A DNA stretch of 5,295 nucleotides from Nanobdellota archaeon (GTDB lineage: Archaea > Nanobdellota > Nanobdellia > Pacearchaeales > GW2011-AR1): the NCBI GenBank assembly GCA_018821425.1, contig JAHJMH010000030.1:1-5295 (forward strand). Reading direction: 5' to 3'. The notes beneath the pieces were generated by a model. The model did no database searches. It saw only the letters and a program-made list of their open reading frames with translations, and was not told where the DNA came from. This document shows positions 1 through 4,830 of the stretch, piece by piece (position 1 is the stretch's first letter; each line of letters opens with the position of its first letter). Position numbers and translations under genes: made by a program.

Positions 1-395
1 ATCTTGATTATGCAGATTCAAACGCGCTCACGAATGTTGCATGTTCGGTGTGTTCCATAGCTGGTTTTGATGATTCTCTCGTAGAGAATTCAATAACGTA
101 TCAAGAGTTTTATGATTATCTTCAGAAAACACCTAAGGAAAAGAACGGCGCGGAGACTTATTTGAATTATTTGTATTCTACAAGTGGTCTTGCGAATTTT
201 GAGAACAGTTTTTTCATAAGCAATTATCTCGACGAATCCATTGATCCGGGAAAGAGTTATTTTATTGTGACTGGGATGTCGAAATCCTCTGTATGGGGAC
301 TCTTTGGGAGCAATCATCTTCCTGTTGTCATCATGGAAAAAACTTCAGCTAATTATGATAAGATTGGCTGCAGCGAATTTTTAACAAAATCTTAA
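1..395 (+). CDS. 3' end of an unidentified protein in the pilin operon (partial)
   Basis: The reading frame is open to the left edge from the first full codon at position 3, so this is the C-terminal 130 residues of a longer protein. The GTG at 48 is an internal valine codon, not a start. The visible part is mixed polar and aromatic, has no membrane helix, and carries a CxxC pair (frame residues 14 and 17) plus a third cysteine near the C-terminus (in IGCSEF). The stop is one base before the ATG of the next gene, so it is the upstream member of the same operon. I do not recognise a family. Its position suggests an exported or pilus-associated protein, with the cysteines in disulfides or a metal site, but this is inference. 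The N-terminus, which would show a signal sequence, is outside the window. Confidence 0.75.
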   Translation, partial: LDYADSNALTNVACSVCSIAGFDDSLVENSITYQEFYDYLQKTPKEKNGAETYLNYLYSTSGLANFENSFFISNYLDESIDPGKSYFIVTGMSKSSVWGLFGSNHLPVVIMEKTSANYDKIGCSEFLTKS

Positions 396-396
396 A

Positions 397-801
397 ATGA
401 AACCTATTTTGAAAAACAAGAGGGGAAACATTCTCACCGAAAATATAATTTTCATAATTTTGAATTTGGTTTTTCTTTCAATTTTGATTCTTTTTATTTT
501 CTCAAAGACGGGAAGTCCTGCGGTCCTTGAGGAAAAGTATGCGAAGCAGATTGCTTTAATTATCGATTCTGCGGAGCCGGTGATGGCGATTAGTTTAGGG
601 ATGAATGATGCTGTTTCTTCCGCGAGAGGAGAAGGGATAAATCTGGATGATGCAGTTTCTATAGATACCAATATTGTTACTGTTCGCCTTCGCGATGGAG
701 TGGGATATTCATATTCTTTTTTTAATGATGTTGATGCTACAATTAAATTCAATCCAAAAACAGAAGCCTATGAACTTTTCGTAGGTAAAATAATAAAATG
801 A
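397..801 (+). CDS. Type IV pilin-like protein with class III signal peptide
   Basis: A 134-residue protein, likely a pilus or pseudopilus subunit processed by a prepilin peptidase. A short basic leader ends in N-K-R-G at residues 7-10, followed by N-I-L-T-E, so cleavage after Gly10 places Glu15 at +5, the position conserved in type IV pilins. One hydrophobic helix runs from about residue 16 to 36. The rest is a soluble extracellular domain of about 95 residues with no cysteines, containing the segment EKYAKQIALIIDSAEP and then beta-rich sequence. The ATG at 397 follows the previous stop by one base and no Shine-Dalgarno site is seen; translation is probably coupled. Its stop overlaps the next start (ATGA). 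The family resembles conserved uncharacterised DPANN proteins I have seen, but the exact assignment is from memory. The role (minor pilin, initiator or adaptor) is inferred. Confidence 0.85.
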   Translation: MKPILKNKRGNILTENIIFIILNLVFLSILILFIFSKTGSPAVLEEKYAKQIALIIDSAEPVMAISLGMNDAVSSARGEGINLDDAVSIDTNIVTVRLRDGVGYSYSFFNDVDATIKFNPKTEAYELFVGKIIK

Positions 802-1331
802 ATACAAAGTACAAAATCAAAAACAAGAATGGGGTAGAAATTCTTTCTGTTTATTGGTTTGCGATTTTATTCATAGTTGCTGCCGGAATTGTTTACATGG
901 TTTATTCTTTTTATGGGCAACCTTATGATGTTCGAGAAACGGAGGCCGACGCGCTTACCACTTTAGTCGCGAGATGTCTGACTGATGCGGGCTATGTTAC
1001 CGACGGTATTTTGTTGGAAGGGGTTTTGAACGAAGATTTTAAGGGAAATTTTTTGAGCAATTGCAATTTGAACTTCGATGTTGAAGATGCTTATGGTTGG
1101 CAAGATAGCGGACAATTTTATTTAGAAGTTAATTTTTTCAATTTTGATTCTGGTACGTCAATCGGAGAAATTTCTGAAGGAAATTCTGGATTGAAATCTG
1201 ATTGCGGACAAAAAGGAAAAAATCTTCCTGTTTGCGTTGATAGAGATTTTTATGTCATTGATAAAGATAATAATCAATACAAAATAAATGTGATTTCTGT
1301 TGTGAGGAAAACGGAGAAAAATGTTCAATAA
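798..1331 (+). CDS. Single-pass membrane protein, pilin-like, with four cysteines
   Basis: A 177-residue protein that starts inside the stop codon of the previous gene (ATGA overlap), a classic coupled arrangement. The N-terminus is basic (residues 4-11) and followed by G-V-E-I-L-S. A hydrophobic helix spans about 18-38. The helix is followed by a P-Y-D-V-R-E-x-E-A-D segment (42-51), which looks like a conserved amphipathic stretch, and then a soluble domain with cysteines at 60, 89, 136 and 146 that could form two disulfides outside the cell. The Gly12-Val-Glu junction resembles a prepilin site but is weak: Glu is at +2 rather than +5 and there is no K/R directly before the glycine. It may therefore be an uncleaved signal anchor. 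Operon position supports a role with the neighbouring pilin-like proteins. No enzymatic motif was seen. Confidence 0.85.
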   Translation: MNTKYKIKNKNGVEILSVYWFAILFIVAAGIVYMVYSFYGQPYDVRETEADALTTLVARCLTDAGYVTDGILLEGVLNEDFKGNFLSNCNLNFDVEDAYGWQDSGQFYLEVNFFNFDSGTSIGEISEGNSGLKSDCGQKGKNLPVCVDRDFYVIDKDNNQYKINVISVVRKTEKNVQ

Positions 1332-1926
1332 GATGGGTTTTTCTTTTTACAAACGGGTTTCTTTTGTAAAAGAAACTACGATGGTAGAAAACTCCAAAGA
1401 GCTACACTGTAAAAGAAAAAGTAAATTTGTGCTGTCGCGAATGGCGAAGAGGGCAGAAGTTGGCGAGACGGTTACTTGGGCAGTTGCGACGGTGGCGATA
1501 GTTATTATCCTTGTTATTTCGGTTTTTGTTTCTTCAACTTATTTTAATGAAAACAAGAAGGCTTCGCCTTTGACTTCGGGGGATTATTTAGCCGCATCTT
1601 CTTTTAATTCGTGGTTGCTGACTAAAGACAGTTCTGGAAAAATGATTTATGAACAGATTAAATCCGAAGGAGACTTTAATGGTTACAATGGAAACCTCTC
1701 GATTGATATTTTCAAGAGGTTCTACGAAAAGGATTATATTTATGTCTGGCTTGGCATTAATTCAAAAGGTCCGAGTTTGTTGATTCGGAACAATAATTAT
1801 TTTGGAAATATTCCCACTGAAATACGAGGGGGCGACATCACAAAGAGACATATCAAAAATGTAATCGAAGATGTTGATCTTGGAGAAGAAAAAGTAATTG
1901 AAATGGCTTTGGTGCCCAAAACATAA
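1321..1926 (+). CDS. Pilin-like membrane protein with an odd N-terminal extension
   Basis: As read from the ATG at 1321 the protein has 201 residues and overlaps the previous gene by 11 bp. The recognisable part begins at Met41 (position 1441): M-A-K-R-A-E-V-G-E-T-V-T-W, then a hydrophobic helix at about 53-71, then a soluble domain of about 130 residues without cysteines. The G-E-T-V-T-W segment entering the helix is compatible with a class III-like leader (cleavage after Gly48), which would normally lie within about 20 residues of the start. Residues 1-40 are rich in K, S, F and T and encoded by DNA carrying an inverted and a direct repeat. Start choice is unresolved. The 1321 ATG has a weak GGAG four bases upstream (1313-1316). 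The 1441 ATG gives a 161-residue protein of normal pilin layout but leaves a 109-nt gap. Function is inferred from layout and neighbours. Confidence 0.8.
   Translation: MFNKMGFSFYKRVSFVKETTMVENSKELHCKRKSKFVLSRMAKRAEVGETVTWAVATVAIVIILVISVFVSSTYFNENKKASPLTSGDYLAASSFNSWLLTKDSSGKMIYEQIKSEGDFNGYNGNLSIDIFKRFYEKDYIYVWLGINSKGPSLLIRNNNYFGNIPTEIRGGDITKRHIKNVIEDVDLGEEKVIEMALVPKT
1340..1375. repeat. Inverted repeat inside the N-terminal extension region
   Basis: The left arm (1340-1353, TTTCTTTTTACAAA) pairs with the right arm (1363-1375, TTTGTAAAAGAAA) over 13 bp with a single bulged T, across a 9-nt loop. A competing perfect palindrome sits at 1357-1376 (arms GTTTCTTTT and AAAAGAAAC, two-base centre). 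The 11-mer TGTAAAAGAAA recurs directly at 1365-1375 and 1409-1419, 44 nt apart. Together these mark 1340-1419 as repeat-structured DNA unlike the flanking pilin genes. It may be a short dispersed palindromic element, a regulatory hairpin or chance in AT-rich DNA. Confidence 0.6.
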
Positions 1927-1927
1927 A

Positions 1928-2233
1928 ATGAAAATAAAAAATAAGCGCGGCGACATTCCGATAACGATTCTTGTAATTGGCATTCTCGCGATTTGCACCC
2001 TCACGATTTTTAGTTTTTACACTTCGAGTTCGAAAGTAAAATCCGGTTTTGATTCCGTCGGCATTGTTAATCGGGCGGTCATTGAAATGCAAAAAATTTC
2101 TTTGTATTCGGAACTTGGTTTTAGCGAGACTGAGATTGAAAGTATTTTTGATATTAAACCTGAAGCCGATGGTAAACGGCGATATATTAGTTTTGTACGA
2201 GGAGGAATCTCCGTGAATCACTTTCTTCGTTAG
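1928..2233 (+). CDS. Short type IV pilin-like protein with class III signal peptide
   Basis: A 101-residue protein. I chose the ATG at 1928, one base after the previous stop, because it repeats the junction seen at 397 and gives a short basic leader K-I-K-N-K-R-G. An in-frame upstream ATG at 1898 lies inside the previous gene and would add ten residues that break the leader pattern. The predicted cleavage follows Gly8, giving a mature start D-I-P-I-T. A hydrophobic helix of about 18 residues follows, then roughly 70 residues of soluble sequence including acidic SETEIESIFDI and a basic GKRRYISF stretch near the C-terminus. There are no cysteines after the helix. It is likely a minor pilin and is the last gene of the packed operon. 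The R-G-D-I-P-I-T-I-L signature resembles uncharacterised DPANN proteins known to me only by appearance. Confidence 0.85.
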   Translation: MKIKNKRGDIPITILVIGILAICTLTIFSFYTSSSKVKSGFDSVGIVNRAVIEMQKISLYSELGFSETEIESIFDIKPEADGKRRYISFVRGGISVNHFLR

Positions 2234-2242
2234 ATAAAAACA

Positions 2243-2251
2243 TTTTTAAAG
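2243..2251 (+). promoter_or_regulatory. TATA box of the cysteine-rich pilin gene
   Basis: TTTTTAAAG with its TTTAAA core (2245-2250) centred 24.5 bp before the ATG at 2272. That places the predicted transcription start on the ATG itself, so the mRNA would be leaderless. The A-rich bases just upstream (AAAAACA) could serve as a BRE. No Shine-Dalgarno site is present, consistent with this reading. The separate promoter would let this pilin be made in amounts different from the operon upstream. Confidence 0.65.
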
Positions 2252-2271
2252 AAAATAATCTTTGATTTAAT

Positions 2272-2652
2272 ATGAATAAGAAAGAAGGTGATTTTCTTTT
2301 GAGAGGTAAAAAAGGTCAAGGTCTGAGCACGAATGCAATTATTTTAATAATTCTTGGAGTAGTAGTTTTGGTTGTTTTGATATTGGGATTCACGATTGGA
2401 TGGGCGAAACTTATTCCTTTTGTTCAGACAAATAACGTTCAGAACATAGTTACTTCTTGTGAGACTGCTTGCACGACGGGAGCACAGTTTGATTGGTGTT
2501 CAACTATAAGGTCTGTTAATGATGGAGTGAATGATAAATTTGATGCTAATTGTAATCAACTTTCTTCAGATGCTACTTATACTGCGAGAAATTATGGAGT
2601 TGCTGCTTGTCCTACTTTGAGTAGTAAGTGTGCCCCTACTCCTAGCTCTTAG
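2272..2652 (+). CDS. Class III signal peptide pilin, six cysteines; candidate major subunit
   Basis: A 126-residue prepilin. The leader R-G-K-K-G (11-15) followed by Q-G-L-S-T-N is the classic archaeal class III signal (KKGQ type), cleaved after Gly15. A pure aliphatic helix (about 22-43) forms the filament core and inner-membrane anchor before assembly. The mature C-terminal domain is short (about 80 residues), rich in T, S, N and D, and has six cysteines at 63, 67, 76, 94, 113 and 120, enough for three disulfides and suggesting a compact cross-linked head. It ends in a Pro/Ser tail. Own TATA box, no Shine-Dalgarno site and a T-rich terminator downstream make it monocistronic, as expected for an abundant structural subunit. 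Family assignment as pilin is strong. Calling it the major subunit is inference from its independent promoter. Confidence 0.88.
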   Translation: MNKKEGDFLLRGKKGQGLSTNAIILIILGVVVLVVLILGFTIGWAKLIPFVQTNNVQNIVTSCETACTTGAQFDWCSTIRSVNDGVNDKFDANCNQLSSDATYTARNYGVAACPTLSSKCAPTPSS

Positions 2653-2664
2653 TTTTTCTTTTTC
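2653..2664 (+). terminator. T-rich transcription terminator after the pilin gene
   Basis: TTTTTCTTTTTC starts directly after the TAG stop. Archaeal termination commonly uses such U-rich 3' tracts without a stem-loop. Its place between a highly promoted pilin gene and the TATA box of the next gene supports the call. Confidence 0.55.
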
Positions 2665-2668
2665 AAAA

Positions 2669-2679
2669 TTTATTTAAAT
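2669..2679 (+). promoter_or_regulatory. TATA box of the 41-residue microprotein gene
   Basis: TTTATTTAAAT with its TTTAAA core (2673-2678) centred 24.5 bp before the ATG at 2700, the same distance as in the pilin promoter upstream. Predicted transcript is leaderless; no Shine-Dalgarno site is visible. Confidence 0.6.
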
Positions 2680-2699
2680 TGTGAATTCTTCATTTTATC

Positions 2700-2825
2700 A
2701 TGTCTGGTGAATATGGTTTTTCAGAGAAAAGGAATAAAGGAAAGAATAAGAAGAAAGAAAAGAAGAAACATCCTTACAAGAAAGGCGGGAAAAATCGGTT
2801 GCGGGTTTTTAAGAAGAAGGAATAA
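2700..2825 (+). CDS. Lysine-rich 41-residue microprotein
   Basis: A short gene from ATG 2700 to TAA 2825. After an N-terminal M-S-G-E-Y-G-F-S segment, the product is dominated by lysine, including K-K-K-E-K-K-K-H-P-Y-K-K-G-G-K and a C-terminal F-K-K-K-E. It is strongly basic, with no membrane helix or cysteine. Such composition fits a nucleic-acid or ribosome-binding peptide, but no family is recognised and no function is claimed. Support that it is real comes from the TATA box placed exactly as for the pilin gene, the terminator just before it, and the clean end 39 bp before the peptidase start, with the peptidase having its own TATA box. The alternative is that this is a short untranslated A-rich spacer. 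Confidence 0.6.
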   Translation: MSGEYGFSEKRNKGKNKKKEKKKHPYKKGGKNRLRVFKKKE

Positions 2826-2835
2826 TTTCAAATAT

Positions 2836-2843
2836 TTTATAAA
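2836..2843 (+). promoter_or_regulatory. TATA box of the prepilin peptidase gene
   Basis: TTTATAAA, a near-consensus archaeal TATA box, centred 25.5 bp before the ATG at 2865. It indicates a leaderless mRNA and decides the start: the in-frame TTG at 2844 would lie upstream of the predicted transcription start. Confidence 0.7.
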
Positions 2844-2864
2844 TTGATTTCTTCTGTTATTATT

Positions 2865-3719
2865 ATGTTCGAAATAATTTTCTTGTTTGTTCTCGCTTTG
2901 ATTTGGATTATCTTTGCTGTTGCGCAAGATTTGAGAACTCGGGAGATTGCGAACTGGTTGAATTTTTCACTTGTTCTCTTTGCCCTCGGTTTTAGATTTT
3001 TTTATTCTCTTTTTTCTGATGGCGGATTTGGATTTTTTTATCAAGGTTTAATCGGACTTGGAATATTTTTTGCTCTTGGTCATTTAATGTATTACGCTCA
3101 TTTTTTTGCGGGCGGCGACGCGAAGCTTATGATTGCCCTCGGCGCGATTTTACCATTTACCGACAATTTCTCAATTAATTGGAAAATTTTTGTAGCGTTT
3201 TTCTTAATCTTTTTCTTGATTGGAGCAATTTACATAATTATTGCGAGCGCGACTTTAAGCATAATGAACTTTAATGCTTTTAAGAAAGAATTCAGACGCC
3301 AAATCATGAAGCGGAAAAAAATAGTTTACTCTGCTCTTTTAGTGGGAATTTTTTTCATGATTCTCGGTTTTGTTTCAGGTATTTTGTTTTTCTTAGGAGC
3401 TTTGATTTTCATCCTGACTTATGTTTATTTCTACACTAAAGCGGTTGATGAATCTTGCATGGTTAGAAAAATTAATGTTTTGAAACTTACTGAAGGTGAT
3501 TGGTTGTATAAATCTGTTAAAGTTGGGAACAAAAAAGTTCTGGCGAGTTGGGACGGTTTGACCCGCGAGGAAATAAGTCAACTAAGAAAGAATCATAAGG
3601 AAGTTGAGATAAGGCAAGGAATCCAGTTCACGCCAGTTTTCTTGATTAGTTTTTTAATATTAGGTTATTTGTGGTGGAGCGGACGAATTGGAAGCTTGTT
3701 GGGTTTGTTTGGAATTTAA
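2865..3719 (+). CDS. Prepilin peptidase (A24 family) with extra C-terminal domain
   Basis: A 284-residue integral membrane aspartic protease predicted to cleave class III leaders on the cytoplasmic face. Both active-site aspartates are visible: Asp22 in A-Q-D-L-R-T-R-E-I-A-N-W, matching the first A24 motif, and Asp85 in F-A-G-G-D-A-K-L. The second corresponds to the GxGD motif, with Ala82 in place of the first glycine. Helices lie at about 2-20, 34-50, 58-80, 88-95, 107-131, 149-190 (probably two) and 262-280. Between the last two groups, about 197-258, is a charged cytosolic domain including L-T-E-G-D-W-L-Y-K and L-T-R-E-E-I. This domain is absent from minimal FlaK-type enzymes, which are about 230 residues long. 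The natural substrates are likely the prepilins encoded just upstream. It has no methyltransferase domain, as in archaea. The start at 2865 is chosen from the TATA position. A gene symbol is withheld because FlaK-type and pilin-type cannot be separated here. Confidence 0.9.
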   Translation: MFEIIFLFVLALIWIIFAVAQDLRTREIANWLNFSLVLFALGFRFFYSLFSDGGFGFFYQGLIGLGIFFALGHLMYYAHFFAGGDAKLMIALGAILPFTDNFSINWKIFVAFFLIFFLIGAIYIIIASATLSIMNFNAFKKEFRRQIMKRKKIVYSALLVGIFFMILGFVSGILFFLGALIFILTYVYFYTKAVDESCMVRKINVLKLTEGDWLYKSVKVGNKKVLASWDGLTREEISQLRKNHKEVEIRQGIQFTPVFLISFLILGYLWWSGRIGSLLGLFGI

Positions 3720-3728
3720 GGAAAAGCT

Positions 3729-3745
3729 CCCCGCCCACCCGACCC
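3729..3745 (-). other. G-quadruplex motif between convergent genes
   Basis: On the minus strand this reads GGGTCGGGTGGGCGGGG: four G-runs of at least three, with loops of 2, 1 and 1 bases, meeting the usual G4 definition with very short loops. It lies 9 bp beyond the stop of the plus-strand peptidase and 13 bp beyond the stop of the minus-strand HIT gene, so the HIT mRNA would carry it in its 3' end, followed by a CTTTT run. The surroundings are strongly AT-rich. A role as terminator, roadblock between converging polymerases or mRNA 3' stabiliser is inferred. Confidence 0.6.
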
Positions 3746-3758
3746 TTTCTGATAGAAG

Positions 3759-4448
3759 TTAGGGAATTCTTTTTGGAAGCCAAGTGTTTTTATCGGTGAG
3801 TTTTTTTATTCTTTGTTTTTTTGGTTTAGAAGTCTCTTCTTCGGATGCTTTTCGTAGTGCCTCGCCCGACCCGCCCGTTGGAGTCGTGCCGCTTTCTGAT
3901 TCGGCAATTAAAAGTTTTTGAAGTTCGGCGAGTTCTTCTGGTTTTGCAGATTGTCTTTCTGATTTAAGAGAGACAGAATCCTCGTCGTAATTTGGGATTA
4001 AGTTTATTACCTGATGTCCAAAGAGGCTACTGTTTTCTATTGTGATGCCTTTTGATTGAAGTGCCTTGACCATTTTTTCAGATACGGTTTTTATGAATTC
4101 CTTTATTTTGCCGTCGGATTCTTTTCCGTAATCGAGCGAGTGTTCTTTTGGGATTATGATTACATGACCTTTCGAAACGGGATTTATTTCAAGAACGGCC
4201 AACGCTTCTGGAATTTCCCCGATTTTGTAAGAACTTATTTTTCCAGAAATGATTGAGCAGAATATGCATTGACTTTCATTGCCGTCAGGGACGTTAAGAT
4301 TATTTTTATTTAGAAATTCTTCAAGACCTTCGGAATTCATAGATTCTATTTGACTTACTGCGAATTGCCTTTTGTCTTCAGGAAAATTCTTCTCAATGTT
4401 TTCCATTAACTGCTTTTTTATTTCTTCTGCCTGTTCAATTGTTAACAT
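3759..4448 (-). CDS. HIT-fold protein with degenerate histidine triad and N- and C-terminal extensions
   Basis: A 229-residue protein with three parts. Residues 1-52 form a helical acidic/basic N-terminal domain. Residues 61-155 form a HIT (histidine triad) domain: C-I-F-C at 61-64, N-P-V-S-K-G-H-V-I-I-I-P-K-E-H at 89-103, and G-H-Q-V-I-N-L-I-P at 144-152. Residues 160-229 form a low-complexity tail rich in E, S, K and G ending in W-L-P-K-R-I-P. In active HIT hydrolases the last motif is H-x-H-x-H, with the middle histidine as nucleophile. Here the positions read His145, Val147 and Asn149, so nucleotide hydrolase or transferase activity is doubtful. The cysteines with His103 and His145 could still bind zinc. 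The ATG at 4448 is preferred over an in-frame TTG at 4457 because a TATA box lies about 25 bp upstream. Fold assignment is firm; function is unknown. Confidence 0.88.
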   Translation of the reverse strand: MLTIEQAEEIKKQLMENIEKNFPEDKRQFAVSQIESMNSEGLEEFLNKNNLNVPDGNESQCIFCSIISGKISSYKIGEIPEALAVLEINPVSKGHVIIIPKEHSLDYGKESDGKIKEFIKTVSEKMVKALQSKGITIENSSLFGHQVINLIPNYDEDSVSLKSERQSAKPEELAELQKLLIAESESGTTPTGGSGEALRKASEEETSKPKKQRIKKLTDKNTWLPKRIP

Positions 4449-4465
4449 AGAAATCAATAAGACAT

Positions 4466-4478
4466 TTAATTAATAAAA
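4466..4478 (-). promoter_or_regulatory. TATA box of the HIT-fold gene
   Basis: Read on the minus strand this is TTTTATTAATTAA. The TTTATTAA core (4477-4470) is centred 25.5 bp from the ATG at 4448, predicting a leaderless mRNA. It lies just beyond the stop of the aEF1-beta gene, so the two minus-strand genes are probably transcribed separately. Confidence 0.55.
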
Positions 4479-4486
4479 GTATTGTT

Positions 4487-4759
4487 CTATCCGAAAACTC
4501 TTCTCATGTCCATGGTTTCTGAGGAGCCGACGCCTTCTATCGTTTTCAGTTTGTTTTCGAATTCTTCAAACTCTTTGTCCTCTGGCCAACCGAATGTAAC
4601 TATCAGCGCTTTCAAACCAAACGCGATGTCTTCAGTTTCAAAACTTGGATTCTTTCCTTCATCGACTTCCAGCGCATTCGTCAATTTTTCCTTAAGAACT
4701 TCGAGGTCTTCGTCTGGTGATGAAGGCATTATCTTAATTTTTACAGCCATTATTCCCAT
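4487..4759 (-). CDS. ef1b: Translation elongation factor 1-beta, archaeal (aEF1B)
   Basis: A 90-residue guanine-nucleotide exchange factor that recycles GDP-bound aEF1A during translation elongation. The family pattern is clear: M-G-x-M-A-V-K-I-K-I-M-P at the N-terminus, S-P-D-E-D-L-E-x-L-K, the central E-D-I-A-F-G-L-K-A-L core, and a C-terminal E-G-V-x-S-x-E-x-x-D-M-R-R-V-F. The length (about 90) is normal for the archaeal form, which lacks the eukaryotic N-terminal extension. The start at 4759 gives the usual number of residues before the KIMP motif and has a canonical Shine-Dalgarno site seven bases upstream. An alternative ATG at codon 4 (4750) would also be compatible with the fold. The tryptophan in F-G-W-P-E-D replaces the hydrophobic V/I run common in relatives. 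The gene has its own promoter with a 50-nt leader. Confidence 0.93.
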   Translation of the reverse strand: MGIMAVKIKIMPSSPDEDLEVLKEKLTNALEVDEGKNPSFETEDIAFGLKALIVTFGWPEDKEFEEFENKLKTIEGVGSSETMDMRRVFG

Positions 4760-4809
4760 AGTAAAAACCTCCAGCGTGCGACAAAAATCTCCAATCCTCC
4801 AGCTACCAT
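4750..4809 (-). other. Possible 19-codon upstream ORF in the aEF1-beta leader
   Basis: An ATG at 4809, sitting at the predicted transcription start, opens a frame (M-V-A-G-G-L-E-I-F-V then basic/aromatic residues) that runs through the Shine-Dalgarno region and past the aEF1-beta ATG. It stops at 4750-4752, where TAATG overlaps the second in-frame ATG of aEF1-beta. If translated as a leaderless ORF it would compete with or couple to the main start. It may also be chance: the region's base choice is constrained by GGAGG repeats. Confidence 0.3.
4767..4772 (-). promoter_or_regulatory. Canonical Shine-Dalgarno site of aEF1-beta
   Basis: Minus strand GGAGGT ends seven bases before the ATG at 4759. 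It decides that start over the ATG three codons downstream. It is the only full Shine-Dalgarno site seen in the window; most other genes here look leaderless or coupled. The surrounding 8-mer GCTGGAGG is duplicated 28 bp upstream (4796-4803). Confidence 0.75.
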
Positions 4810-4830
4810 GGATAAAAGGTTGAGATGAGG

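Noticed and set aside
48..395. GTG at 48 as start of a 115-residue gene
   Set aside because: The frame stays open to the left edge with similar composition, so the GTG is an internal valine codon of a longer protein.
381..752. 123-codon open frame on the minus strand
   Set aside because: Lies antisense across a well-supported pilin-like gene, has no promoter or start context and gives no recognisable protein.
1853..2221. 122-codon minus-strand frame
   Set aside because: Antisense to the 1928-2233 pilin-like gene, which has a class III leader and operon junction; the minus product looks like a shadow.
2721..2927. 68-codon minus-strand frame across the microprotein and peptidase start
   Set aside because: Hydrophobic Leu/Phe/Ile runs are the complement of the Lys-rich microprotein; it also covers two plus-strand TATA/ATG sites.
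4482..4823. 113-codon plus-strand frame rich in Ser and Phe
   Set aside because: Antisense to aEF1-beta, whose identity is clear; Ser/Phe bias is expected from the complement of Glu/Lys codons.
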